Virus record (IMG/VR): IMGVR_UViG_3300047319_000115
Location: 1 to 23,381 of that record
DNA from: a virus
DNA: 23,381 nucleotides
Strand: one strand, 5' to 3'
Below are positions 1-7,284 of this stretch, one piece after another. The position numbers and the translations under genes were made by a program. The number at the start of each line of letters is the position of its first letter. The stretch's first letter is position 1. The notes beneath the pieces were generated by a model that was not told the DNA's origin, did not search any database, and saw only the letters and a list, made by a program, of their open reading frames with translations.

Positions 1-1
1 C

Positions 2-517
2 GTCGCGGCTCTCGAGTCTGGCAAGACGAACGATTCGGACGAAAAGACCGAAGAGAAGAAGGAAGAAACCAAGGACGACGATGGTGATGGCGACGGCGAC
101 GACGACATGACCGAAGACGAAGAGGAAAAGAAGGACGACAAGACCTACGATTCCGCCTCGTTCCTCGACGAATTCCAGGATGCCAAAGCCCGCGCTGAAA
201 TCCTCGCACCCGGCGTGAAGCTGCCGACGTTCGATGCGAAGGCCGCCGGCAAGACGACCGCTGATTCGATCTGCGTGCTTCGCCGTCGCGCCCTGCGTGC
301 CGCGCTGACCAACGACAACGCTGACCTGGTGCGAGCAATCACTGGCGACGCTGATGTGTCGAAGATGGACTGCGCTGCCGCCAAGATGGCATTCCATGCC
401 GCATCGGAACTCGTCAAGCGCAAGAACATGACTGTTGCGCGCAAGACGACCGACGCTGCAGCCGAAGCAACAGACATCAACAAGATCCACGCCGATTTCT
501 GGGCGAACCGTAAGTAA
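2..517 (+). CDS. DUF2213-type capsid maturation/scaffold protein, C-terminal part
   Basis: The reading frame is already open at base 2 and runs to a stop at 515-517, so the start lies outside the window. The visible 171 residues begin with a highly charged Asp/Glu/Lys low-complexity stretch (roughly residues 10-50), followed by a helical C-terminal domain ending in FWANRK. DUF2213-type proteins sit just before the cement and major capsid genes in many myophages and are thought to carry protease and/or scaffold functions; an acidic flexible stretch fits a scaffold-like tail. A methionine codon at 107 lies inside the acidic stretch and is unlikely to be the true start. The family name is inferred from the C-terminal domain and gene order; the protease part, if present, is not visible. 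Confidence 0.7.
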   Translation, partial: VAALESGKTNDSDEKTEEKKEETKDDDGDGDGDDDMTEDEEEKKDDKTYDSASFLDEFQDAKARAEILAPGVKLPTFDAKAAGKTTADSICVLRRRALRAALTNDNADLVRAITGDADVSKMDCAAAKMAFHAASELVKRKNMTVARKTTDAAAEATDINKIHADFWANRK

Positions 518-529
518 GGAGCCTCTGAC

Positions 530-1036
530 ATGCCCTCGTTGCAAGCTTATCAATTCCGCATGCCGGCAGGTTTCGCTGGCGATCTCCAGCGCGCTGAAGT
601 CGCGACGATCGAAACGCAGTTGATCGATTCGTCCGCCCCGCCGACCGTGTTTGGCGTGGCCGTCAAGTACGTGTCGGGCAAGGTGCAGCCGATCAACAAT
701 GCGGCCGACACTGCCGCTCTGGTTCAAGGCGTGAATCTGCGCCCCTACCCGATCCAGGGTAACGGCACGGACCCGCTGGGCACGTCGACGCCGCCGATCG
801 CAGGCGTGACCGACATCCTGAAGCGCGGCTACGTGATGGTCTCGCTGGGCGGTGTCACTGCCGCGACCAAGGGCGGCACCGTGTACGTGCGCGTCGCTAC
901 GCCGTCTGCTGGCAAGCCGCTCGGTGGCTTCGAAGCCGCGTCGGACACGACCAACACGGTCGCCATGCCGTCGAACTGGTACTTCACTGGCCCCGCAGAT
1001 GCCTACGGGATCACAGAAGTCGCGGTGAACATCTAA
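530..1036 (+). CDS. Capsid cement/decoration protein (Gp24-like)
   Basis: This 168-residue protein starts 12 bases after the preceding stop, with a strong AAGGAG ribosome site 8 bases before the ATG. It is rich in beta-strand-forming Val/Thr/Gly, has no enzymatic motif, and lies between the DUF2213-type gene and the major capsid gene, the usual place of the structural cement protein that stabilises the expanded head. The N-terminal pattern (QAYQFRMPAGFAGDLQR followed by IET) resembles the cement family seen in phages with a DUF2184 capsid. Its role would be to bind the outer surface of the capsid lattice. The function is inferred from resemblance and gene order. Confidence 0.7.
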   Translation: MPSLQAYQFRMPAGFAGDLQRAEVATIETQLIDSSAPPTVFGVAVKYVSGKVQPINNAADTAALVQGVNLRPYPIQGNGTDPLGTSTPPIAGVTDILKRGYVMVSLGGVTAATKGGTVYVRVATPSAGKPLGGFEAASDTTNTVAMPSNWYFTGPADAYGITEVAVNI

Positions 1037-1067
1037 ATCCCCGGCGCGTAACAACGCACCTATCAGA

Positions 1068-1088
1068 GCCCCGCTTCGGCGGGGTTTT
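1068..1088 (+). terminator. Hairpin with T-run before the major capsid gene
   Basis: CCCCGC and GCGGGG pair around a stable TTCG tetraloop and are followed by TTTT. The T-run ends only 22 bases before the capsid ATG at 1111, and the ribosome site (GGAG, 1097-1100) lies between. No promoter fits in that gap, so capsid mRNA must read through or come from a promoter inside the upstream gene. The element may therefore act as a partial terminator or as a 5' stabilising hairpin. Confidence 0.75.
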
Positions 1089-1110
1089 GCATTTCTGGAG
1101 CAATAAATCA

Positions 1111-2172
1111 ATGGACATGTCTGTTCAAAAATTCCTCAAGCGCCGGGAAATCGCTGAAGCGTCGCGCAAGTTCGCACGTCACTTCACGACCGATGGCATG
1201 ATGACCTACGATCAGATGACGATCGACTCGACCGGTGCATTCCTGATCGGCCAACTCGAACGTCTTGACCAGACGCTCAACGAGCCGCTGGTCGAATTCA
1301 CCTGGTCGCGTGACGTCGCAATCCGCACGGACGTTTCGCCGGCTGACGAACTCGCGTCGTTCACCAACTCGGCATTCGCCATGAACGGCGGCATGACGCC
1401 GGGCGGCATCAACTGGATTTCGAACGAAGGCAACGCGATTGCCGGCCCGTCGCTCGACATCGGCAAGACCGCTCAGGCAGTGCGCCTGTGGGGTGCTGAA
1501 GTCAAGTACACCGTGCCCGAACTGGTGAAGGCGCAAGCCCTCGGCCAGCCGGTCGATGCGCAGAAGGTCGAAGCAATGAACCTCAAGCGCAACATGGACC
1601 TGGATAACCTGGTCTATTTCGGTGATTCGACGATCGGCACGTCTGGTCTGGTCAACTCGACGGCGATCATCACGCCGACGAACGTACCGACCGGTGGATC
1701 GGGCACGCAATGGACGACGAAGACGCCCGCCCAGATCCTCGCGGACGTCAATGAAGTCCTGACGACGACCTGGCAGAACGCCGGCTGGAAGGTCATGCCG
1801 AACCGCCTCCTGTTGCCTCCGGCGCAGTATGGTTACCTCGCTGCGACGATGGTCAACACCGCGGCGAACTACTCGATCCTGACGTATCTGCTCGAGAACA
1901 ACATCTGCACCAAGTCGGGCACGAAGCTGGAAATTCTCCCGCTGAAGTGGCTGATCGGCGCGGGTGTCGGTGGCACGCCGGGTGTGCTCGGTACGGTTGA
2001 CCGCATGGTCGCGTACAACAACGACAAGAAGTACGTTCAGTACCCGATGACGGAACTGCAGCGCACGCCGCTGGAATATCGTTCGCTCTACCAGATCACG
2101 ACCTATTGGGCGCGCTTTGGTCAGGTCGAATTCCGTTACGCAACCACGTTCGGTTATCGCGACGGCATCTAA
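1111..2172 (+). CDS. Major capsid protein (DUF2184-type)
   Basis: This 353-residue protein forms the icosahedral shell. I chose the ATG at 1111 (product starting MDMSVQKF). The longer frame opens at a TTG at 1087 that lies inside the terminator T-run and upstream of the GGAG ribosome site, so it cannot be the real start. The GGAG is 10 bases before the ATG. Seen in the protein: an amphipathic N-terminal region, then a long central region (PVDAQKVEAMNLKRNMDLDNL) and a C-terminal TYWARFGQVEFRYATTFGYRDGI-like ending typical of DUF2184 capsids with an HK97-type fold. Its position after the cement gene supports the call. Confidence 0.85.
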   Translation: MDMSVQKFLKRREIAEASRKFARHFTTDGMMTYDQMTIDSTGAFLIGQLERLDQTLNEPLVEFTWSRDVAIRTDVSPADELASFTNSAFAMNGGMTPGGINWISNEGNAIAGPSLDIGKTAQAVRLWGAEVKYTVPELVKAQALGQPVDAQKVEAMNLKRNMDLDNLVYFGDSTIGTSGLVNSTAIITPTNVPTGGSGTQWTTKTPAQILADVNEVLTTTWQNAGWKVMPNRLLLPPAQYGYLAATMVNTAANYSILTYLLENNICTKSGTKLEILPLKWLIGAGVGGTPGVLGTVDRMVAYNNDKKYVQYPMTELQRTPLEYRSLYQITTYWARFGQVEFRYATTFGYRDGI

Positions 2173-2177
2173 GCGGC

Positions 2178-2211
2178 TGCCGGGAGCCGTTGCAATCGAC
2201 GCCTCCCGGCA
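2178..2211 (+). other. Nine-base-pair hairpin after the major capsid gene
   Basis: TGCCGGGAG (2178-2186) is exactly complementary to CTCCCGGCA (2203-2211) across a 16-base loop. No T-run follows, so this is not a classic intrinsic terminator. It lies between the capsid stop and the next ribosome site and could protect the 3' end of the capsid message or lower downstream expression. Confidence 0.5.
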
Positions 2212-2228
2212 AATTCCCGGAGCATAAT

Positions 2229-2420
2229 ATGACCCGTATCGCCAATCAGGATTTCACCCTGACCCGCGACGATTACCGGCCGCTGTATTTCAAGGCGGGC
2301 GATGAGATCCCCGCAGAGTACGAATCGCACTGGTTCGTGCTGCATCACACAGACGAAGTGCGCGCAGTCGAAGTAGAACCCGAAGAGAAACGCAAACCCG
2401 GCCGACCTGCTAAATCATGA
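2229..2420 (+). CDS. Small head-region protein with a basic, AT-hook-like tail
   Basis: This 63-residue protein starts at an ATG preceded by GGAG with a 6-base gap. An upstream in-frame start lies inside the capsid gene and has no ribosome site. The body (residues 1-45) is mixed and acidic towards its end; the last ten residues (KRKPGRPAKS) include a GRP core like that of AT-hook DNA-binding peptides. Small proteins of this type follow the capsid gene in related phages, but their role is not known. It might contact packaged DNA or a head vertex. It overlaps the next gene by four bases (ATGA). Confidence 0.65.
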   Translation: MTRIANQDFTLTRDDYRPLYFKAGDEIPAEYESHWFVLHHTDEVRAVEVEPEEKRKPGRPAKS

Positions 2421-2818
2421 CAGTCACCCCTGCTCAGCTACGCTCTGACTTCCCGGAATTCGCGGATCTCGTGCAATACCCGGATTCGCTGGTCCAGACA
2501 TGGCTGACGGTGGCGGCGTCTCTGGTCAATCCGACCAGATGGGTTGAGTTGACCAACATCGGCATCGAGCTCGTGACGGCGCACCATCTGGTGCTGTCGA
2601 TGCGCGATCAGACCGCCGCGGCAGTTGGCGGCATTCCCGGAACGATGACCGGCCCGACGTCGGCTAAGGCTGTCGACAAGGTCAGCACGAGCTACGACAC
2701 CGGCGCTGCTGCGCTGGATGGCGCAGGATTTTGGGCGCTCTCGTCGTACGGAATTCGGTATTTAAGCCTCGCCCGCATGATGGGAGCGGGTGGTCTTCAG
2801 ATAAACGGACGATGTTGA
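2417..2818 (+). CDS. Head-tail connector/adaptor protein (DUF4054-type)
   Basis: This 133-residue protein opens with a pattern (LRSDFPEFADLVQYPDSLVQTWL) typical of DUF4054 adaptors, in which a short helix-rich N-terminus sits beneath the portal. It contains 'LVTAHHLVLS' and ends in a short glycine-rich segment (RMMGAGGLQING). In these phages the protein joins the portal ring to the neck. The start overlaps the previous stop (ATGA), which implies translational coupling. The family call rests on the recognisable N-terminal motif and the location between capsid and tail-completion genes. Confidence 0.75.
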   Translation: MTVTPAQLRSDFPEFADLVQYPDSLVQTWLTVAASLVNPTRWVELTNIGIELVTAHHLVLSMRDQTAAAVGGIPGTMTGPTSAKAVDKVSTSYDTGAAALDGAGFWALSSYGIRYLSLARMMGAGGLQINGRC

Positions 2819-2819
2819 A

Positions 2820-3386
2820 ATGAAATCTGGCGCAACGATGACGACTGACAAGATGCAGTCGATTATCGACGCCATCAACAAGCTCACAAAGAAGGATGTG
2901 CTGGTCGGCATCCCCGACAGCGCTCCTGAGCGAACCGACACGCCGATCACGAATGCTCAGATCGGCTACGTCATGGAGACCGGCTCTCCTGCCCATAACG
3001 TCCCTGCCAGACCGTTCCTAGTGCCTGGCGTCGCCGATGTGCAGGACCAATGCGCTGACCGACTTGGGAAAGCCGCCGATGCCGCGCTGAGCGGAAATCA
3101 GGCCAGCGCAGAACGGCAGATGACGGCAGCCGGGTTAATTGCCGAATCGTCCGTCAAGAAAAAGATTGGCAGCAACATCCCGCCCGCCCTGTCACCCGAA
3201 ACGATCCGCAATCGCCACAAATCGCGTCAGACAAAGAGCATACGCGCTGACGAGAACGCATATCTGAAGGCGGTTGCTTCAGGAACTGATCCGGCGCAGG
3301 CCCAGACTGAGGCGGGCATCATCCCATTAATAAACAGCGGTGCCCTTCGCAATTCAATTACCCACATCGTGCGCGACAAAGACTAG
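2820..3386 (+). CDS. Neck/tail-completion protein (virion morphogenesis-like)
   Basis: This 188-residue protein contains the signature 'LVGIPDSAPERTDTPITNAQIGYVMETGSP...VPARPFLVPGV', seen in phage virion morphogenesis and tail-completion proteins of the HK97 gp10/neck type. It ends with 'LINSGALRNSIT', also common in this group. It probably caps or terminates the tail and mates it with the head. The first ATG (2820) follows the previous stop by one base and has no clear ribosome site. A second ATG seven codons in (2838-2840) is a possible alternative start. Confidence 0.7.
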   Translation: MKSGATMTTDKMQSIIDAINKLTKKDVLVGIPDSAPERTDTPITNAQIGYVMETGSPAHNVPARPFLVPGVADVQDQCADRLGKAADAALSGNQASAERQMTAAGLIAESSVKKKIGSNIPPALSPETIRNRHKSRQTKSIRADENAYLKAVASGTDPAQAQTEAGIIPLINSGALRNSITHIVRDKD

Positions 3387-3388
3387 CC

Positions 3389-3772
3389 ATGCCCCCACTT
3401 TTGGACGTCAGCGAAATTTTATTGGACATCGATTTCGTCGATAGCCTGGTCTGCGCGCGGCAAACTCAGACCGTTGATGACAATGGCATCGCGACGGATA
3501 GCGCAGTACCAACGCCCTTCTACGGCGTCGTGACAAACAACACGGGCGACCTGTTGATGCGTCTGGCTGAAGGGTCGCATATCAATGGCTCGATCACGGT
3601 ACACAGCCGTTTCCTGCTGCAGGCTGGCAGTGACGGGCAGGACGCCGACATCGTGACGTGGAACGGCAGGAGTTATACCGTTACCAACGTCGGTGACTGG
3701 TCCCGGTTCGGTATCGGCTTCACTGCGGCGAATTGCGAACTGATCCCGCTTTCAGGGGGTTCCAATGGCTAA
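3389..3772 (+). CDS. Neck/head-closure protein
   Basis: This 127-residue, beta-rich protein contains 'ADIVTWNGRSYTVTNVGDWSRFGIGFTAANCELI', a pattern often seen in small head-closure or stopper proteins that follow the tail-completion gene. It starts two bases after the upstream stop and has only a weak ribosome site, so expression is probably coupled. It overlaps the next gene by eight bases. The role is inferred from position and general fold character; no catalytic motif is visible. Confidence 0.6.
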   Translation: MPPLLDVSEILLDIDFVDSLVCARQTQTVDDNGIATDSAVPTPFYGVVTNNTGDLLMRLAEGSHINGSITVHSRFLLQAGSDGQDADIVTWNGRSYTVTNVGDWSRFGIGFTAANCELIPLSGGSNG

Positions 3773-4340
3773 CGATTCGAGCGCTGCGGGATACCTCCAG
3801 CCAACAGGTTCGGCACCGCCAGAAGACGCAGACCTCGATTCGATCTTTCAACAACTGATCGTCGGCATTACTGGATTGCCCGGCAACATGGTTCGGCCTC
3901 GCTGGCAGGCGACAGTACCGAAGCAGCCCGAGCCCGCGACGAACTGGTGCGCGGTCGGTGTGACGGGTATCGAGCACGACGCTAACTCGTACGAACAGCT
4001 TAATCCTGCTGGCAACGAAACGTTTATCCGGCACGAAATCATCACGGTCCTGTGCAGTTTCTACGGCACCGGCGCACTGAACTTTGCCTCTCAGGCGCGA
4101 GACGGCATGTATGTCGCGCAGAACAATTCGACGCTCGACCAGTTCGAAATGGGCCTCGTTGAAGTCGGGTCGATCGTGACCGCTCCAGACCTCATCAATC
4201 AGCAATGGGTGCGCAGGTTCGACCTGTCCATGCGAATCCGCCGGCGCATCGTCCGCACATACCCGATTCTCAACATCCTGTCCGCACAGGCGACAGCGAA
4301 GTCTGAAACCCAGACTGAGCAGATCATCGTCGACCAGTAA
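3765..4340 (+). CDS. Neck terminator/tail-completion protein (gp12-like, LIC_12616 family)
   Basis: This 191-residue protein starts inside the last codons of the preceding gene, with a GGGGG ribosome site 5 bases before the ATG. The central pattern (MVRPRWQ, NWCAVGVTGIEHDANSY, ITVLCSFYGTGA, GMYVAQNN, WVRRFDLSMRIRRR) matches the neck terminator family found immediately before DUF3383 sheath genes. It probably forms the ring that ends tail-tube and sheath growth. The last ~15 residues are polar and probably flexible. A terminator-like hairpin follows 20 bases after the stop. Confidence 0.72.
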   Translation: MANDSSAAGYLQPTGSAPPEDADLDSIFQQLIVGITGLPGNMVRPRWQATVPKQPEPATNWCAVGVTGIEHDANSYEQLNPAGNETFIRHEIITVLCSFYGTGALNFASQARDGMYVAQNNSTLDQFEMGLVEVGSIVTAPDLINQQWVRRFDLSMRIRRRIVRTYPILNILSAQATAKSETQTEQIIVDQ

Positions 4341-4360
4341 CACCTCACGCAACGCTTTCT

Positions 4361-4386
4361 GAGCCCGCCACTGCGCGGGCTTTTTT
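4361..4386 (+). terminator. Intrinsic terminator-like hairpin before the sheath gene
   Basis: GCCCGC (4363-4368) pairs with GCGGGC (4375-4380) around a six-base loop and is followed by six T. The stem, loop and first four T are identical to the element at 14721-14744. Only 17 bases separate the T-run from the sheath ATG, so the sheath gene has no room for its own promoter in this gap. Confidence 0.8.
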
Positions 4387-4403
4387 CATTGGGATATCCA
4401 CAA

Positions 4404-6218
4404 ATGACGACGAGTCAACTTCCTATCTCTCGCCTGATTCAGGGGACAGTGAATCTGTCGCCGAACGCGGCACAGGCGCAGAACCTGAATACCGAGTTGA
4501 TTCTGGGCTCGTCGCCTGTGATCGATGTCGCATCCCGGATGCGCGAGTACTTCAGTTCGTCGGCAGTCGCCGCGGACTTCGGCACGACGGCGCCTGAATT
4601 CCTTGCCGCACAGGCATGGTTCGGCCAGTCGCCGCAGCCGGCCAACGTGCTGATCGGTCGCTGGGCACAGACGGCCACGAACGCGCAACTGTTCGGCGCG
4701 ACGCTTTCGGTTGCCCAGCAGGCTATCGGCAACTTCACGCCGATCACTGCCCCCGCTTTCTCGATCACGATCAACGGTACGCCTTTCACGATCTCGCCCG
4801 CCAGCTTCGGTTCGTCGGTCAACCTGAACGGTATCGCTGCACTGATCCAGACGGCCCTTGCTGCCGCAGTCGCCGGTTCGACCTGTGTCTGGAATTCGAG
4901 CTTCGCACAATTCCAGATCACGGACGGCACGACGGGCGCAACGTCGACGCTTAGTTTCGCCTCGGCTCCGACTGCGTTCGGCTCGCTCACTTTCGCACTG
5001 AACCCGAGTGCAGCTGCCACGATCACGATCGGCGGAACTGTCGTGACGTTTGTGACGTCGCTGACAACTGGCAATCAGATTCTGATTGGCGCGAACCTCG
5101 CCGCGACGCTCGCGAATGCCGTTACGTTCCTCAACCAGTCGTCTGACACGAATCTGGTCAAGGCAACCTACTCGGTCAATCAGGCTGGCACTGCGATCCA
5201 GGTTGTCTACAAGACGCCTGGCACGGCTGGCAATGCATTCACGCTTGCCGCATCGGTTGCAACTCCTTCCGGCGCGACCCTGACGGGCGGCAGCGGTACG
5301 GACATCTCGGCATTGCTCGGCATGACCTCGGCATCGTCGGGCGCATTCGTCGCCAACGGCGTAGCGGCAGAAACGGCAGTTCAAGCCGCTGCGCTGTTCG
5401 ATAACCAGTTCGGCCAGCAATGGTACGGCCTGACCGTCCCGCAAGCAGCGGATGCAGATCATCTCGCGCTCGCAGCGTTCATCGAGTCGACGAACAACAA
5501 GCACTTCTACGGCGTCACCACGCAGGAAGCGGGAGTTCTCAACTCGGTCACGACGACCGACATCGCCTCCCAGCTTCAGGCTCTCGGCTTCAACAAGACG
5601 TGCAGCCAGTTCTCGAGCAACAGTGCGTATGCGGTGAACTCGCTGCTCGGTCGCCAGTTGACGGTGGATTACACCGGCAACAACACGGTGATCACGCTGA
5701 TGTTCAAGCAGGAGCCGGGTGTTGCGGCGGAAACGCTCAACGCCACGCAGATGTCGGCTCTCGAAGGCAAGAACTGCAACGTCTTCGTCGCGTACAACAA
5801 CGGCACGGCAATCATCGAGCCGGCCAAGGTCGCATCGGGCGAGTACATCGACACGATCGTCGGCATGGATGCGTTCTGTATCGATGTGCAGACGGCGCTG
5901 TTCAACCGCCTGTTCACGAGCACGACGAAGATTCCGCAGACCGATCCGGGGATGCACATCCTCGCGACCGACATCGAAGGGGTCTGCCAGCAGTACGTCA
6001 ACAACGGTCTCTTTGCTCCTGGCGTCTGGAATAGCGGTGGCTTCGGCACGCTGAACCAGGGCGACTTCCTGCCGAAGGGCTACTACGTCTTTCAACCCCC
6101 GGTTGCATCGCAGAGCCAGGCCGATCGCGCTGCACGCAAGTCAGTACCGTTCCAGATCGCTGTGAAGCTGGCTGGTGCAGTGCACTCGATAAATTTTGCA
6201 GTAACCGTTCAGCCGTGA
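4404..6218 (+). CDS. Tail sheath protein (DUF3383)
   Basis: This 604-residue protein would polymerise around the tail tube and contract on infection. The chosen start (MTTSQLPISRL) is the ATG after a weak GGGAT ribosome site; an upstream in-frame TTG at 4389 overlaps the terminator region and is rejected. The N-terminus ('ISRLIQGTVNLSPNAAQAQNLNTELILG') and C-terminus ('PLP-like GYYVFQPPVASQSQADRAARKSVPFQIAVKLAGAVHSINFAVTVQP') are typical of DUF3383 sheaths. The middle (about residues 120-320) contains two Thr/Ala/Gly-rich, beta-sandwich-like insertions that probably lie on the sheath surface. Size and the following tube gene agree with the call. Confidence 0.88.
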   Translation: MTTSQLPISRLIQGTVNLSPNAAQAQNLNTELILGSSPVIDVASRMREYFSSSAVAADFGTTAPEFLAAQAWFGQSPQPANVLIGRWAQTATNAQLFGATLSVAQQAIGNFTPITAPAFSITINGTPFTISPASFGSSVNLNGIAALIQTALAAAVAGSTCVWNSSFAQFQITDGTTGATSTLSFASAPTAFGSLTFALNPSAAATITIGGTVVTFVTSLTTGNQILIGANLAATLANAVTFLNQSSDTNLVKATYSVNQAGTAIQVVYKTPGTAGNAFTLAASVATPSGATLTGGSGTDISALLGMTSASSGAFVANGVAAETAVQAAALFDNQFGQQWYGLTVPQAADADHLALAAFIESTNNKHFYGVTTQEAGVLNSVTTTDIASQLQALGFNKTCSQFSSNSAYAVNSLLGRQLTVDYTGNNTVITLMFKQEPGVAAETLNATQMSALEGKNCNVFVAYNNGTAIIEPAKVASGEYIDTIVGMDAFCIDVQTALFNRLFTSTTKIPQTDPGMHILATDIEGVCQQYVNNGLFAPGVWNSGGFGTLNQGDFLPKGYYVFQPPVASQSQADRAARKSVPFQIAVKLAGAVHSINFAVTVQP

Positions 6219-6231
6219 TCGCCTAACCAAG

Positions 6232-6247
6232 CGGAGAATTCAAAATT
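6232..6247 (+). promoter_or_regulatory. Ribosome site plus non-canonical AUU initiation codon
   Basis: GGAG (6233-6236) lies 8 bases before ATT (6245-6247), which opens the conserved tube reading frame. The frame has an upstream stop at 6224-6226 and no ATG, GTG, TTG or CTG between that stop and the ATT. AUU is a rare start that is discriminated against by initiation factor IF3; well-known cases are infC and pcnB of E. coli. Confidence 0.65.
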
Positions 6248-6688
6248 AGCACGTACTCATTCCAGGATTTTGCGCTCACGCTGACCGGCCCTGGCGGTTC
6301 AATCACTCTCGGTGACGGCGCGGGCGATGCAAAAGAAGGTGTCACCTTCGAGTTCGTCGAAAACGCCAACACGATGGTCATCGGCGCAGATGGCACCGCC
6401 ATGCACAGTCTGAACCCAGGCAAAGGTGGCCGCGCCACTGTTCGCCTGCTGAAGACCTCGCCGACCAACGGTAAGCTCTCGGCGATGTACAACTTTCAGC
6501 GTACGTCGTCAGCCAACTGGGCGCAGAACGTCATGGCTGGCTCGGACATCGTCCGTGGCGAGCAGTATTCCTGTCAGCAGGTAGCGTTCTCGAAGTTCCC
6601 GAACAACACCTTCGCGATGGAAGCCGGCACGATCGAATGGGTGTTCGACATCGGCGTGATGGACCCGGCTCTTTCGATCGGGATCTAA
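6245..6688 (+). CDS. Tail tube protein (DUF3277-type), AUU start
   Basis: This 147-residue protein is the inner tube subunit. The family N-terminus (a TYSFQDF-like sequence followed by ALTLTGPGGSI) is encoded from 6245 onward, but the codon in the methionine position is ATT. The first in-frame ATG (6374) would remove 43 conserved residues and is not a credible start. Family features seen: 'GADGTAMHSLNPGKGGRATVRLLKTSPTN', 'SAMYNFQRTSSANWAQN', 'GSDIVRGEQYSCQQVAF' and the ending 'GVMDPALSIGI'. It follows the sheath gene by 26 bases and precedes the tail chaperone, the normal order. A single-base sequencing error or real A-to-T-type change at the start codon is the alternative to AUU initiation. 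Confidence 0.85.
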   Translation: MSTYSFQDFALTLTGPGGSITLGDGAGDAKEGVTFEFVENANTMVIGADGTAMHSLNPGKGGRATVRLLKTSPTNGKLSAMYNFQRTSSANWAQNVMAGSDIVRGEQYSCQQVAFSKFPNNTFAMEAGTIEWVFDIGVMDPALSIGI

Positions 6689-6691
6689 CCC

Positions 6692-7075
6692 ATGAATGAC
6701 ATCGTAGAAGTCGGCGGCCAGAAGTACCGGATTGGCCGCATCGACGCGCGCAAACAGTTCCACGTTGCACGTCGGTTGGCTCCGTTGCTGGCTGGCATGA
6801 GCAGTGTGCCGGACAAGAGCGCGGGATTTGCCGCGTTCCTCGGTCCGCTCACCGATGCGCTCTCCGGCATGTCGGACGAGGACGTGGATTACGTTCTGGA
6901 CATCTGCTTGGGCGTATGCCAGCGCATCCAGCCAAACGGCCAGGGCGCACCGGTAATTGCCCGCGGCGGCAGCCTCATGTTCGAAGACATGGACATGGGC
7001 CAGATGATCCAGCTTGCAGTGAAGGTGATCCAGGAGAATTTGGGCGGTTTTTTTCCCGGCGAGGCAGCGGCGTAA
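6692..7075 (+). CDS. Tail assembly chaperone, short (0-frame) product
   Basis: This 127-residue protein lies between tube and tape measure, where myophages and siphophages encode the tail assembly chaperone (lambda G equivalent). It begins 'MNDIVEVGGQKYRIGRIDARKQFHVARRL' and ends in '...NLGGFFPGEAAA'. The codons GGT TTT TTT CCC near its end include the slippery heptamer T TTT TTT, so a fraction of ribosomes is expected to move into the -1 frame and make a longer protein. It starts 3 bases after the tube stop. The chaperone would bind the tape measure during tail assembly and is normally absent from the finished virion. Confidence 0.8.
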   Translation: MNDIVEVGGQKYRIGRIDARKQFHVARRLAPLLAGMSSVPDKSAGFAAFLGPLTDALSGMSDEDVDYVLDICLGVCQRIQPNGQGAPVIARGGSLMFEDMDMGQMIQLAVKVIQENLGGFFPGEAAA

Positions 7076-7284
7076 GCGCGAGCCAATCGGCAAACGTCTC
7101 GCTGCTTTCGCTGCCTGATGGCGAGGACTGGCTACTACAGCCTGTCATGGAAGGTCTGTGCAAGTACGAATCCCTGATAGACGGGACTCTCGCGCTGGAG
7201 GATGTAGCGCTTCTTAACGACGCGCTGGCCGTGAGAAATGCCAATGAAGAAATAATGCGACAGCAAGCGGAGCGTAATCGATGA
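6692..7284 (+). CDS. Tail assembly chaperone, -1 frameshift product (GT-like)
   Basis: A -1 shift at 7048-7054 joins the first 121 codons of the chaperone gene to 76 codons in the next frame, giving about 197 residues and ending at 7282-7284. The extension contains 'SLPDGEDWLLQPVMEGLCKYESLIDGTLALEDVALLNDALAVRNANEE' and an Arg/Gln-rich helical end. The extension has no start codon with a ribosome site of its own (the first ATG near its start, at 7147, lacks one), which supports synthesis by frameshifting. Its stop overlaps the tape measure start (ATGA). The equivalent lambda GT protein binds the tape measure through its extension. The family-wide mechanism is established; its use here is inferred from sequence. 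Confidence 0.8.
7048..7116 (+). promoter_or_regulatory. Programmed -1 ribosomal frameshift site with downstream stem
   Basis: Seven T (7048-7054) form the in-frame slippery heptamer T TTT TTT. The spacer is seven bases (7055-7061). AGGCAGCG (7062-7069) is then complementary to CGCTGCCT (7109-7116), with a 39-base loop that itself contains GC-rich segments and might allow further pairing. Slippery site, spacer length and stem match the usual architecture of -1 frameshift signals. Confidence 0.75.

Noticed and set aside
1087-1110. Upstream TTG start for the major capsid gene
   Set aside because: It lies in the T-run of the hairpin and before the ribosome site; the ATG at 1111 is better placed.
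3720-4352. A 210-codon minus-strand frame opposite the neck genes
   Set aside because: The two plus-strand neck genes are supported by motifs and tight spacing; the minus frame has no support.
4386-6095. A 569-codon open frame on the minus strand
   Set aside because: It lies wholly opposite the sheath gene, is Arg/Asp/Val-rich in the way antisense frames of GC-rich genes are, and has no recognisable domain or ribosome site.
6374-6688. Tail tube starting at the first ATG
   Set aside because: This would lose the conserved N-terminal part encoded from 6245, which continues in the same frame with a ribosome site before it.
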